Notes: generated by a model from the sequence alone, not told the origin. A DNA stretch of 51,798 nt from Thalassolituus sp034111725 (GCF_034111725.1 NZ_JAWUWR010000025.1:1-51798); one strand, 5' to 3'; positions 25,512 through 34,791 are shown, counted from the first letter of the stretch. Made by a program: numbers and translations.

Positions 25512-25952
25512 ATGACTCAAATCCGCACCGCGTTAGCAGATTACCTTACGATTCTCACCAGTTTATCCACGATATTGACTGGCCTCTATGCGATTTATAG
25601 CGGCAGTTCGCTATTGGATAACTCATCGCAGCAAGGCTACTGGGATGGGTATTTGCGGCATGCTATCGCCGTGGCGATTACTACGATGGCCTTGTATTTC
25701 TTTTTAGATCAGTCGGTAAAGGTCGCCCGCCGTATTGTTGAATCAGGCTCAAGTGCCCTGCCTAAGTGGCTGGTGTATGGCTTATTTTACTTTGGCGGTA
25801 TGATCTTTTTCACCGTATTTCAGATCGTATTGCAGTCAAATATGTTCGACGAAGTACAGCTGTCGTACTTCATCATTCCTCTGATTATTTGGTTATCCGT
25901 TACCATTCCTTTGATGCTGGCTTCTCGTTCTGGGCGGCGCTCACGGCGTTGA
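25512..25952 (+). CDS. Small integral membrane protein, unknown function
   Basis: 146 residues with about four hydrophobic helices (roughly 12-30, 47-66, 84-106 and 116-138) and a basic cytoplasmic C-terminus (SRSGRRSRR). No catalytic or metal-binding motif is evident. It follows the inverted repeat after hemY and precedes a DUF2254 gene by 91 bases. It could be cotranscribed with that membrane protein. I do not recognise the family. Confidence 0.65.
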   Translation: MTQIRTALADYLTILTSLSTILTGLYAIYSGSSLLDNSSQQGYWDGYLRHAIAVAITTMALYFFLDQSVKVARRIVESGSSALPKWLVYGLFYFGGMIFFTVFQIVLQSNMFDEVQLSYFIIPLIIWLSVTIPLMLASRSGRRSRR

Positions 25953-26043
25953 ATATGGCAGCGTATTTTGAACTACCTGTATGAAATCAAGGATGCTGCT
26001 TTCTTGATATACTAATCCCTCCATATAGCAGTGAGTCGTATAC

Positions 26044-27312
26044 ATGTTGAGTAAATGGCAATGGCTGCTGAGTCAGCTGACCCGAACGTTATGGGTTCGT
26101 GCGTCTTTGTTCGCGGTGCTGGCCATCGTCACGGCCTTGGTTGCGATTCCCATTCAAAATATGTTTACCGGCTCGTTACCCTATAGCGTCGGCAGTGATT
26201 CTGTGGGTTCGATTTTGAATATCCTGGCATCGAGTATGTTAGCGGTCACCACCTTCTCTCTGAGTGTTATGGTCACGGCATATGGTGCCGCAAGTACGGG
26301 TGCTACGCCGCGCGCGACACAATTGGTACGTCAAGACACCACCACTCAAAACGTACTTGCCACCTTTCTTGGTTCTTTCTTGTATAGCTTGGTAGGCATT
26401 ATCGCGCTCAGTACCGGCTTATATGGGGAGAACGGCCGACTGATTCTCTTTTTGGTTACCATTGCTGTAGTGATTATTATTCTGGCAACTATTTTACGTT
26501 GGATTGAACATCTGTCCGTTTTTGGACGTGTCGGTGAAACGATAACAAGGACAGAAGAAGCAGCCTCTGCAGCGTTAAAAAGTAGGGTAGACAATCCTCA
26601 TCTTGGCGCTAAACAGTTGCCTAGCGATTGGCAAAAACCGAGTGGCGGCCGCTGCCTGTATATGCCTTGTACTGGCTATGTTCGTCATATCGACGTAGGT
26701 CAGCTGAATGAACTTGCGAGTTGTGATGATCTTGAGCTCGCCGTGCTGGTAGAGCCGGGCAGCTTTGTGCATCCAGCAGAGGCCGTGCTTTGGTGTAGCA
26801 AGGAAATATCAGAGGAATCGTGCGCGAAAATGCGTATTGCATTTTCTATTGGGGTGAACCGTTCTTTTGATCAAGATCCCCGCTTTGGACTTGAGGTGTT
26901 GGCTGAAATTGCCTCACGTGCTTTGTCTCCGGGGGTCAATGATGCCGGTACGGCTATCGATGTGCTTACTCGCTCCGTACGGTTAATGTGTCTTTGGAAG
27001 GATCACAAATGCCTAGAAGACGATGATGAGAACATTCACTTCCCTAATGTGCGTGTTGCGGCACTATCAACTAATGACCTCTTCGATGACATTTTCTCGC
27101 CTATTGCGCGTGATGGCGCGGGTATTGTCGAAGTTCAGTTGCGGTTACAGAAGTCTCTACTGGCTTTGGTGCAAAATGATGCGAACGTATTTCGCAAGGC
27201 GGCCCTGCGACAATCAGAGTTTGCCATGATTTATGCGCAAAAGTATTTGTTGTTACCGCAAGATATCGAGAGGTTAACCATCATTCGCGAAGCGATTAAG
27301 CGTGTAAAATAG
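26044..27312 (+). CDS. DUF2254 membrane protein
   Basis: 422 residues. Four hydrophobic segments in the first about 160 residues (near 18-37, 58-80, 105-126 and 131-150) are followed by a soluble C-terminal domain. The stretches SSMLAVTTFSLSVMV and ATPRATQLVRQDTTTQNVLATFLGSF are characteristic of the DUF2254 family. The C-terminal part has EIASRALSPGVNDAGTAIDV, also family-typical. The function of this family is unknown. The gene ends 267 bases before the multihaem operon and is not part of it. Confidence 0.85.
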   Translation: MLSKWQWLLSQLTRTLWVRASLFAVLAIVTALVAIPIQNMFTGSLPYSVGSDSVGSILNILASSMLAVTTFSLSVMVTAYGAASTGATPRATQLVRQDTTTQNVLATFLGSFLYSLVGIIALSTGLYGENGRLILFLVTIAVVIIILATILRWIEHLSVFGRVGETITRTEEAASAALKSRVDNPHLGAKQLPSDWQKPSGGRCLYMPCTGYVRHIDVGQLNELASCDDLELAVLVEPGSFVHPAEAVLWCSKEISEESCAKMRIAFSIGVNRSFDQDPRFGLEVLAEIASRALSPGVNDAGTAIDVLTRSVRLMCLWKDHKCLEDDDENIHFPNVRVAALSTNDLFDDIFSPIARDGAGIVEVQLRLQKSLLALVQNDANVFRKAALRQSEFAMIYAQKYLLLPQDIERLTIIREAIKRVK

Positions 27313-27368
27313 AAGTGCACGGTGAATCTGATCCTCTTCTGGAGCGCAATAATGTCGATATTAATTAG

Positions 27369-27382
27369 TTGATATCGTTCAA
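27369..27382. promoter_or_regulatory. Candidate FNR/ANR box upstream of the multihaem operon
   Basis: TTGATATCGTTCAA differs from the FNR/ANR consensus TTGAT-N4-ATCAA at one position. It is centred about 205 bases before the ATG of the first operon gene, in the 267-base gap after the DUF2254 gene. Oxygen-dependent control would suit an electron-transfer operon. One site found by eye could be chance. Confidence 0.35.
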
Positions 27383-27504
27383 CAGCTATGGGGCATTGGA
27401 TGCCGTCATTGGCGTCAAATTTCTTATTCAGTAGACGCTTCTAACGTCCTTTGTTAGCCTACGCCCCCCGCACTTTACATAAAATTACGATCTATAGTGA
27501 TAGA

Positions 27505-27525
27505 GCGCGGTAGTGTGCTACGCGC
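27505..27525. promoter_or_regulatory. Imperfect dyad in the leader of the multihaem operon
   Basis: GCGC-G-GTAG and CTAC-GCGC form an inverted repeat around TGTG with one bulged base, 55 bases before the first ATG. It could be an operator or a leader hairpin. No other clear element was found in this gap; a -35-like TTTACA (27474) and -10-like TATAGT (27493) are only 13 bases apart. Confidence 0.3.
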
Positions 27526-27579
27526 ATAACCAAACAGCGATAAATAATAACGATAACAGTAAAGGGCTTGGAGCTTCAC

Positions 27580-30111
27580 ATGAGCAAATATCATATTGTT
27601 ATTATTGGCTCTGGCCCCGCTGGGCTAAGTGCTGCCGCTCGTGCTGCCTATCATGATCAACAAACTGGCCGAGCTGAGCCTAGTTATATCCTGCTAGAAG
27701 GCTTCTCGCGAATTTCCAAAACGATTGATGAATACCAAAAAGGAAAGCACGTTATGGCTGAGCCTGGGTTCATTGATTTGCGTAGCGATTTAAATTTTGA
27801 AATTAACACCCGCGAACGCATTCTTGATGAGTGGAATCGTGGTGTTCAAGAATCCAAGGTTAATATCCGCTACAACGCCGAAGTTGTTAGCGTAGAAGGC
27901 ACTCAAGGTGACTTCACCATCAACTTAAAAAATGGCGAAAAAATCTCGGCAGAGTTTGTGGTATTGGGGATTGGCTTGCAGGGTAACCCACGCAAGCTCG
28001 GCGTTGCTGGTGAAGATTTAGCGGATGTCGCTTATACCCTATCGGATCCCGATGAATTCAAAGAGCAAACCATCGTTGTGATTGGTGCTGGTGATGCCGC
28101 TATCGAAAACGCCTTGGCGTTAGCCCGTAATAATAAAGTGTATATTGTTAACCGTCGTTCGGAATTCTCGCGTGCAAAAGAAGGCAACCTTAATGGCGTG
28201 CTGGCTGCGATTAACAACAAGCGCTTGGACTTTTCCTGTATTTACGATGCGGGCGTTAGCGAAGTCCGCGAATACACCCAAGACGGCTGTAAGCTGCAGA
28301 TTGATTTGAAAACCCCTGACGGTCTAAAAACCATCAGTTGTCATCGTGTAATCGGTCGTTTGGGGGCAATCGCGCCGCGCGATTTTGTCGAAAAATGCGG
28401 TATTACTTTTCCAAGCGATAAGCCAGATGCGATTCCTGTGCTGTCGTCGAAATACGAATCCAACGTTCCCGGCTTATACATTATTGGTGCCTTGGCCGGT
28501 TATCCGCTGATTAAGCAGGCGATGAACCAAGGCTACGACGTGATTGAATTTATTCTGGGCAATAATATTCGCCCAGTGGATCACGAATTATTAGCCGCCC
28601 GCTTTGCCTTGCTACCTTACCATCGTGATGTTGAAGAGGTGATCGAACTGCTGCAGCAGCAGATCCCTATGTTCCAGCAGATGAACGCCCTGCTGCTGCG
28701 CGAATTACTCAACGAAAGTGATTTGCACGTTAGCTTCCCCAAAGCAGAAATGGCAGAGGCACAACGCTCGTTAGATCAGTTGGTGCGTAACGACACACGT
28801 GGCCGTTTACGCCCTTCTATTGCTGTTGCAGAAGGTGATTTTCTCTTCCGCAACGAAGATTACTCCAATACCTTCTTTACCATCCTTGAAGGTGAAGTGG
28901 ATATTCGCGTTAAGAATAAAGAAGGTAAGTACCTCACCTTTACATTAGGCCCAGGTCAGTTTTTTGGTGAGATGAGTCTGATTTCTGGCCGTCCGCGTAA
29001 CGGTGACGCCATCGCCAAGAAAGACTGCATTTTATTAGAAACCCCGCGTCGTACCATGCTCAAATTGGTCAACTCCAACGATGAGATTCGTTTAGGTATC
29101 GACTGGGTGTTTATTACCCGCGCACTGCAAGGCTTCTTTGCGCCACGCGGCAACGTGTTTGATATCCGTCAAATTGCGCACGCCACTAAGCTCAATCGCT
29201 ATGTGAAAGGCGATTACCTTTATAAAGAAGGCGAGCGCGGCGATAAGTTGTTTTTAATTCGTAGCGGCACGGTGAACTTACAGAAGAATATTGGCGGTGT
29301 CCCCATCAGCTTGAGTCAGGCCAAAACTGCTCAAGTGATTGGTGAAATGGCTTTGCTCGGTAGCCCTTTGCGCCATGAGTCAGCAATTGCAGTAAGCCAA
29401 GTTGAAACCATCGAATTATCGCAAGATGCGTTAAACGCGCTCTTTGCCCAAGACGATGTAGGTCGCGCAAAAGTCGAAGAAGCGGCTGCTCAGCGCTTAC
29501 TCACTAATACCGATGTGCAAACCTATAATCAGCGTAATAACCGAGTTTCCTTCTTAATGGATCAAGGTTTAGGTGAAGCGACCAATGCGTTAGTGATTGA
29601 TACTAAGTTGTGTGTCGGCTGCGACAACTGTGAGGTGGCCTGTGCCGAAACTCACGGTGGTATTTCTCGTTTAAATCGAAAAGCTGGTGTTGGCTTTGCC
29701 GATTTACAGGTGCCGGTGGCTTGTCGTCATTGTGAAAGTCCGCACTGCATGAAAGATTGCCCTGCCAATGCCATTCACCGTGCCCCCAGTGGTGAAGTCT
29801 TTATTGATGATACTTGCATTGGTTGCGGTAACTGCGAGAGCAACTGTGTGTACGACGTTATTCATATGGCGTATCCGCAGCGCGAGAAAAACAGCGTTTG
29901 GTCGTGGATGTTTTTAGGCTTAGGTAGTCGGCCCGGTGAAAAGCCCGTTGATAAGAAAAGACAGGCCAGTGAAGCGCAGGGTAAAAAAGCGGTTAAATGC
30001 GATTCCTGCAAAGATCTTTCTGGTGGCCCTGCCTGTGTGCGATCGTGCCCTACCGGTGCAGCAAAACGTATTTCTCCCGATCAGTTTATCGACATTCTGA
30101 AGGTGCAATAA
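27580..30111 (+). CDS. FAD/NAD(P)H oxidoreductase - double cNMP-binding - four-cluster ferredoxin fusion
   Basis: 843 residues, cytoplasmic. Residues 1-330: a two-dinucleotide flavoprotein (GSGPAG at 10-15 for FAD; GAGDAA near 169-174 for NAD(P)H) without the redox CxxC of thioredoxin reductase. About 400-650: two tandem cyclic-nucleotide-binding domains (FFGEMSLISGRPRNGD and VIGEMALLGSPLRHESAIA). About 680-840: a DmsB/HycB-like ferredoxin module with four four-cysteine groups (CVGCDNCEVAC, CRHCESPHCMKDC, CIGCGNCESNC, CDSC-x8-C-x3-C), enough for four 4Fe-4S clusters. ATG 27580 is preceded by TTGGAG. It probably passes electrons from NAD(P)H to the membrane protein encoded one base downstream, under cyclic-nucleotide control; the cyclase at the end of the operon is the obvious source. 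Confidence 0.9.
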   Translation: MSKYHIVIIGSGPAGLSAAARAAYHDQQTGRAEPSYILLEGFSRISKTIDEYQKGKHVMAEPGFIDLRSDLNFEINTRERILDEWNRGVQESKVNIRYNAEVVSVEGTQGDFTINLKNGEKISAEFVVLGIGLQGNPRKLGVAGEDLADVAYTLSDPDEFKEQTIVVIGAGDAAIENALALARNNKVYIVNRRSEFSRAKEGNLNGVLAAINNKRLDFSCIYDAGVSEVREYTQDGCKLQIDLKTPDGLKTISCHRVIGRLGAIAPRDFVEKCGITFPSDKPDAIPVLSSKYESNVPGLYIIGALAGYPLIKQAMNQGYDVIEFILGNNIRPVDHELLAARFALLPYHRDVEEVIELLQQQIPMFQQMNALLLRELLNESDLHVSFPKAEMAEAQRSLDQLVRNDTRGRLRPSIAVAEGDFLFRNEDYSNTFFTILEGEVDIRVKNKEGKYLTFTLGPGQFFGEMSLISGRPRNGDAIAKKDCILLETPRRTMLKLVNSNDEIRLGIDWVFITRALQGFFAPRGNVFDIRQIAHATKLNRYVKGDYLYKEGERGDKLFLIRSGTVNLQKNIGGVPISLSQAKTAQVIGEMALLGSPLRHESAIAVSQVETIELSQDALNALFAQDDVGRAKVEEAAAQRLLTNTDVQTYNQRNNRVSFLMDQGLGEATNALVIDTKLCVGCDNCEVACAETHGGISRLNRKAGVGFADLQVPVACRHCESPHCMKDCPANAIHRAPSGEVFIDDTCIGCGNCESNCVYDVIHMAYPQREKNSVWSWMFLGLGSRPGEKPVDKKRQASEAQGKKAVKCDSCKDLSGGPACVRSCPTGAAKRISPDQFIDILKVQ

Positions 30112-30112
30112 C

Positions 30113-30994
30113 GTGGCGCTGAATAAGAACATTCTGTTATTCAACAATTCGATGTACGGCAAAATTGCGTTGGGATTGGGGATTATCTGTAGCGGTATTT
30201 ACATGACGTCAGAAAACCCTGCCAATGGCGGTACGTGGCAGGGATATACCTTAGGTACGCTAGGTGCGCTGATTATTGTTTGGCTAACCTTGCTCGGTAT
30301 TCGCAAGCGTAGCTATCGCTCATCGTTAGGCACGGTGCAAGGCTGGACGTCGGCTCACGTGTATTTGGGCTTAGTGCTTCTGCTCATTGGCACTCTGCAT
30401 TGCGGTTATCAGTTTGGTTGGAATATTCATACGCTGGCATACGTACTGATGGTAATCGTCATCGTCAGTGGTATGTACGGTTTATGGCTGTATTTAATGC
30501 TGCCAAGTGCGATGGAAAGTAACCGTAAAAATCTATCGCGTGAAAATATGCTGCGTCAGTTCGATGGCTTTAATCAGGAAGCTGTGATCATTGCCGCTGA
30601 CCTTCCCATTGAGATTCAAAATGCCGTCGGCTCGGCGATAAAGCACACCACACTGGGTGGCGGCACTTTTGCGCAAATTCGCGCTAAGGATTCGTCGCGC
30701 GTCTCGTTAGATGCATCCGCGCCATTAAATTTGGTTGATAACCGCGATCAAAAAGCACTGCTTTCTTATATTGCCCATGAGTTGCCTAAACCTAAGCACA
30801 GTGCGGAGCAACATGAGAAGTTACAAGCCTTATTGGATGTACTTAGCCAGCGTAAAACCTTGCTGAATAGTTTACGCCTCGACATGCACTGGCAGACTCT
30901 GCTGCATGTCTGGTTGGTCGTTCATATCCCCTTCAGCATTGCGCTATTGGGAGTGTTAACCGCACATATTATTAGTGTGTTTTTTTACTGGTAA
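30113..30994 (+). CDS. Histidine-rich membrane protein, probable b-type cytochrome
   Basis: 293 residues with about five or six hydrophobic helices and a soluble loop (about 135-250). His82, His96 and His106 lie in or near the N-terminal helices (SAHVYLG, GTLHCGYQ, NIHTLAY), and His265, His271 and His285 in the last two (LLHVWLVVHIP, TAHIISV). This spacing fits two b-haems across the membrane, as in ferric-reductase-like or NarI-like cytochromes. It starts at GTG 30113, one base after the flavoprotein stop, with AAGGT upstream. It likely carries electrons from the Fe-S fusion to the next gene's multihaem domain. The haem assignment is inference. Confidence 0.7.
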   Translation: MALNKNILLFNNSMYGKIALGLGIICSGIYMTSENPANGGTWQGYTLGTLGALIIVWLTLLGIRKRSYRSSLGTVQGWTSAHVYLGLVLLLIGTLHCGYQFGWNIHTLAYVLMVIVIVSGMYGLWLYLMLPSAMESNRKNLSRENMLRQFDGFNQEAVIIAADLPIEIQNAVGSAIKHTTLGGGTFAQIRAKDSSRVSLDASAPLNLVDNRDQKALLSYIAHELPKPKHSAEQHEKLQALLDVLSQRKTLLNSLRLDMHWQTLLHVWLVVHIPFSIALLGVLTAHIISVFFYW

Positions 30995-31000
30995 TAGCCA

Positions 31001-32728
31001 ATGAAACTCGTTTTAGAAGTCAGTACCGGTGAAGAAGCCATTGTTCGTGAGTGGGACGGCAAAGTCCTTAGCATAGGTCGCTCGCCTCATAGTGATGTGC
31101 AATTGTTTGGCCCAGGTGTAGCCGAGCATCACGTGCGTTTAATCGCTGATGGCGACGGTTTGCGTTTAGAGTGCCCGATGAATACCTCCGTCGTGATGAA
31201 CGACGAGACTGTGCGCAAAGCGAAATTATCGGTCGGGAATAGCTTTTATATCGACAGCCATAAAGTTTCTATTATGGCGTCTGGCGATAGCGCGATCTCC
31301 GCTAAAGTAAGAATCCTGCAATACGACGATGTGAGTAAAATTCCAACGGCGACAACGCCGGATAATATTTCTGCTCGCTCCACTAAGTCGCGTAAACGAC
31401 TGTGGAGCTATGGCCTACTAGCGGTTGGTCTTTTGGTGAGTTTAATTTTACCAATGCTGTCGTCGTTTGATTCAAAAGCGAAACTGATATTTGAAGAATA
31501 CGGTCTGCCGACGGACACCATTTGGACATCGGGAGATTTAGCCTCGGCGCACAATATTCCAGGTATCGCTAACGAGTGTAAGGTTTGCCACGAAAGCCCC
31601 TTTGTATCGGTGCGCGATTCGGTTTGTTTAACCTGTCACCAAGAATTACCGGCACACGGCAATAACGATATTCATATGCAGGTGGGTGAAGATCCGCGTA
31701 AGTGTTTGAGCTGCCATAAGGAACATAACGAACCTTCTACGCTGGTACATACCGACAATGCTTTCTGTACCGATTGTCATGCCGATGCAATGCATTGGGC
31801 GGACAACAAAAAATCGCTACCACCGGTACTTGGCTTCTCTGCCAAGAGTCACCCAGAGTTCAAGTTGCAGTACTTAACGCCGCAAAATACAGCCACTGGA
31901 GTCGATTGGCAGAATATCGCTCACGGCACTTCTGAAATGCTGGCAGAAAGCTCTAACCTTAAATTCCCACACGATTTGCATTTAGGTGGCGATAAAGTTC
32001 AGCGCGATGATGGTAATGCGTTGGAATGTTCCGACTGCCACTCGTTAGATAAAAATGGCGAGCATTTTGTCCCGATTACTATGGATAGATCTTGCCGCTC
32101 ATGTCACGCCTTGGAATTCGATATTCAAGCTAAAGGACGTGAATTGCATCATGGCGAGCCGGAGCTGGTATTACAGCAGCTGACCGAATATTTTGCTCTG
32201 CAATACGCCGATCCAGCGTTACGTGCGGAGCGTGAGCAAGATAGTCGCCGCTTGCCGACTATCGCATCTATGTCGGCAGTGGATCGTGATTCCTGCAAAG
32301 GTAACGCGATTGACTGCGCGCGCAAGGCTGCGCTGCTAGAGGCTGAAACTCAGTTTGAGCGCACCGGCTGTGCTGTCTGCCATATGATCACCAAAGACGA
32401 GAGTAAACCGCTCGCTGACCGCTGGCATGTGGAGCCGATTCAATTACAAGATAACTGGTATAACGCGCGTTTCGATCACACCGTGCATATGGTTGGTGAT
32501 GAAAAAAGCGAAACAGCGATGTGTATCACCTGCCATAAAGCAGATGTGTCATCGGCAAGTACCGATTTGCTGATTCCCGGCATTGGTAAGTGCGTACAGT
32601 GCCATACCGATGCCCGAGAAGCAGTGACTAAAAAACAAGTATCCAGTAGCTGTATTGATTGCCATAGCTTCCACATTCCCGGTAAGCCGATGATGCTGGA
32701 TGCATATCTAGGGCGGCTCCATGACTGA
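31001..32728 (+). CDS. FHA domain - transmembrane - decahaem c-type cytochrome fusion
   Basis: 575 residues. Residues 1-95 form an FHA domain (SIGRSPHSDVQL at 24-35, EHHVRL at 42-47), a phospho-threonine-binding fold. SRKR (130-133) then a membrane helix (about 135-156) implies FHA in the cytoplasm and the rest in the periplasm. The rest holds ten CxxCH motifs: CKVCH, CLTCH, CLSCH, CTDCH, CSDCH, CRSCH, CAVCH, CITCH, CVQCH and CIDCH. The protein can therefore couple a cytoplasmic phosphorylation signal to a periplasmic electron-transfer chain. It starts six bases after the membrane-protein gene and its end overlaps the next start by eight bases. I know of no characterised protein with this architecture. 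Confidence 0.92.
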   Translation: MKLVLEVSTGEEAIVREWDGKVLSIGRSPHSDVQLFGPGVAEHHVRLIADGDGLRLECPMNTSVVMNDETVRKAKLSVGNSFYIDSHKVSIMASGDSAISAKVRILQYDDVSKIPTATTPDNISARSTKSRKRLWSYGLLAVGLLVSLILPMLSSFDSKAKLIFEEYGLPTDTIWTSGDLASAHNIPGIANECKVCHESPFVSVRDSVCLTCHQELPAHGNNDIHMQVGEDPRKCLSCHKEHNEPSTLVHTDNAFCTDCHADAMHWADNKKSLPPVLGFSAKSHPEFKLQYLTPQNTATGVDWQNIAHGTSEMLAESSNLKFPHDLHLGGDKVQRDDGNALECSDCHSLDKNGEHFVPITMDRSCRSCHALEFDIQAKGRELHHGEPELVLQQLTEYFALQYADPALRAEREQDSRRLPTIASMSAVDRDSCKGNAIDCARKAALLEAETQFERTGCAVCHMITKDESKPLADRWHVEPIQLQDNWYNARFDHTVHMVGDEKSETAMCITCHKADVSSASTDLLIPGIGKCVQCHTDAREAVTKKQVSSSCIDCHSFHIPGKPMMLDAYLGRLHD

Positions 32729-34790
32729 GCAAGGTTCGCGTTTTAAATCTAAGCCACTAATCCGGCTAGTGCAACAGCTTGCACTGACTGGCGCAGTATC
32801 CTGTGTCGCGCTTGGCATAGTGTCGTGCGGTGGTGGTAAGAGTGCGGATTCTAGTGGTATTGGCGCTGGCGATGTTTCTTGTGCGGGCAATTGCCAAGCC
32901 GACAAACTCAATAGTTTAAGTATTGCCGATGTTGAAACGGTCATTGCCCAAGCGGTGAATGAAGCCAAAGCACGCAACGCTAAGGCTACCATTGCTGTCG
33001 TCGACCGTGTAGGCAATGTGCTCGGTGTCTATCGTATGACAGGCGCCGACAAACAGTTAAAAATTAGTACGACAGCCGACACAGAAACCGCAATTGATGG
33101 TGGTTTAGAGCAGCTTATTTTACCCGATGGCGCTGACGCCCTCGCGGCTATCGCAAAAGCGGTGACCGGCGCCTATTTAGCCACCGAAGGTAACGGTTTT
33201 AGCACCCGTACCGCCGGGCAAATTATTCAAGATCATTTTAATCCGGGCGAGCGCAATCAACCGGGTGGCCCTTTGTTTGGCGTACAGTTTAGCCAGCTTG
33301 CTTGCTCGGATTTTTCTCAGCGTGATCTCGGCACGGGCGTTACCGGTCCCGGCCCGCATCGTTCGCCACTTGGCTTGTCTGCCGATCCCGGTGGTTTTCC
33401 ACTCTATAAAGATGGCATCGCTATTGGCGGTGTTGGTGTGATCAGTGACGGCCGCTACAGCCTTGATAAGAACCTATTGGATGTCGATAGCGATCAAGAC
33501 GAACTGATTGCCTTGGCGGCGTCGTTTGGTTACCAGCCACCGCTCAATCGTCGTGCGGATCGCATTACGGTTGATGGTAAGACGTTACGCTTTGCCGATG
33601 TCGATAATATCGATTTGGAGTCAGCGCCCGATGGTTCCAATACTTATGCGGCATTAACCGCAGCGGATGGCGATCTGCTCAGCGTGACGGGTTACATGAC
33701 CACCGCCACCATTCGTGCCGGAACTGTGTTTGGCCAAGCGGATTCCGGTATTCGTGCTGATTCTGGGCTTTATGTCGGGCAAGATGCCTTTGTGTTTGTT
33801 GATGGCGCGAATATTAACCGTTATCCGCCGATTGCCGGTACTGCTGTGGCTGAGCCGGGCACGGCGGTATTGTCAGCTAATGAAGTACAAGCCGTCATGA
33901 CCGAAGCGTTGGCCGTTGCCAACAGTGCGCGTGCGCAAATTCGTCAGCCATTAAGCACACAAGCGCGAGTGACGGTGAGTGTGGTCGATACTCAGGGCAA
34001 TGTGTTGGCCATGGCGCAAACCCGTGATGCGCCGGTATTTGGTATCGAAGTCTCGTTGCAAAAAGCACGTACAGCGGCCTTCTTTTCGTCGCCCGATGCC
34101 GCGGATTTTTTAGGCGATGCAGGCCTTGCGAAAACGCAGTATTTTAATTCCGACTTAACTGCAGATCGCCAAATAAATATCGGCGATTATTTAACCGATT
34201 TGCGTACCTTTACGGCGAATAATAATGCGCTATCCGACGGCACTGCCTTCTCGGATCGCGCCGGTGGTAATTTATCGCGGCCATTTTATCCCGATGGTAT
34301 TGAATCAAACCCGAACGGCCCTTTAAGTAAGCCAAGCGGTGAATGGAGCCCATTTTCGACTGGTTTACAGCTCGACTTAGTGATGAACGGCATAGTGCAG
34401 CATTTATTTCATGTGCTGGCCGGAACCCCCGAAGTCGGTCAAACCTGTGTCGGTTTGGATATTAGCGATTTGAACAGCGTGGTCGAAACGGCCAGCAGTA
34501 ATCGCTTAGCGAATGGTATTCAGATTTTCCCCGGCAGTGTGCCGATTTATCGTGGCGATGTGCTGGTGGGGGGGATTGGTGTGTCGGGTGATGGTGTCGA
34601 TCAAGATGACATGATTGCCTTTTTAGGTTTGCACAATGCATCGCAAGCGCTGAATGGCTCAATTAATAATGCCCCAAGCGCGATTCGTGCCGATAACCTA
34701 AAACCTAAAGGCGAACATCTGCGCTTTATTCAGTGCCCGCAAGCGCCATTCTTAAATTCTGATAGCCAGAATGTGTGTCAGGGGAAATGA
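32721..34790 (+). CDS. Lipoprotein with two HbpS/GlcG-like haem-binding domains
   Basis: 689 residues. A lipoprotein signal (lipobox IVSC, Cys36) precedes two copies of the GlcG/HbpS domain: around 70-260 (VNEAKARNAKATIAVVDRVG) and around 385-650 (TVSVVDTQGNVLAMAQTRDAP and a later GDVLVGGIGVSGDGVDQDD segment). Members bind haem or small ligands; some degrade haem. No CxxCH motif is present. Translation is coupled to the upstream cytochrome (8-base overlap) and the next gene starts one base later. It may deliver or sense haem for the cytochromes, or form part of the outer complex. The second half of the first domain carries PGGPLFGVQF and GGIPLYKDG-like repeats (FPLYKDGIAIGGVGV). Confidence 0.8.
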   Translation: MTEQGSRFKSKPLIRLVQQLALTGAVSCVALGIVSCGGGKSADSSGIGAGDVSCAGNCQADKLNSLSIADVETVIAQAVNEAKARNAKATIAVVDRVGNVLGVYRMTGADKQLKISTTADTETAIDGGLEQLILPDGADALAAIAKAVTGAYLATEGNGFSTRTAGQIIQDHFNPGERNQPGGPLFGVQFSQLACSDFSQRDLGTGVTGPGPHRSPLGLSADPGGFPLYKDGIAIGGVGVISDGRYSLDKNLLDVDSDQDELIALAASFGYQPPLNRRADRITVDGKTLRFADVDNIDLESAPDGSNTYAALTAADGDLLSVTGYMTTATIRAGTVFGQADSGIRADSGLYVGQDAFVFVDGANINRYPPIAGTAVAEPGTAVLSANEVQAVMTEALAVANSARAQIRQPLSTQARVTVSVVDTQGNVLAMAQTRDAPVFGIEVSLQKARTAAFFSSPDAADFLGDAGLAKTQYFNSDLTADRQINIGDYLTDLRTFTANNNALSDGTAFSDRAGGNLSRPFYPDGIESNPNGPLSKPSGEWSPFSTGLQLDLVMNGIVQHLFHVLAGTPEVGQTCVGLDISDLNSVVETASSNRLANGIQIFPGSVPIYRGDVLVGGIGVSGDGVDQDDMIAFLGLHNASQALNGSINNAPSAIRADNLKPKGEHLRFIQCPQAPFLNSDSQNVCQGK

Positions 34791-34791
34791 T

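Noticed and set aside
27474..27498. Possible sigma-70 promoter TTTACA ... TATAGT before the multihaem operon
   Set aside because: The hexamers are only 13 bases apart, too close for a normal promoter.
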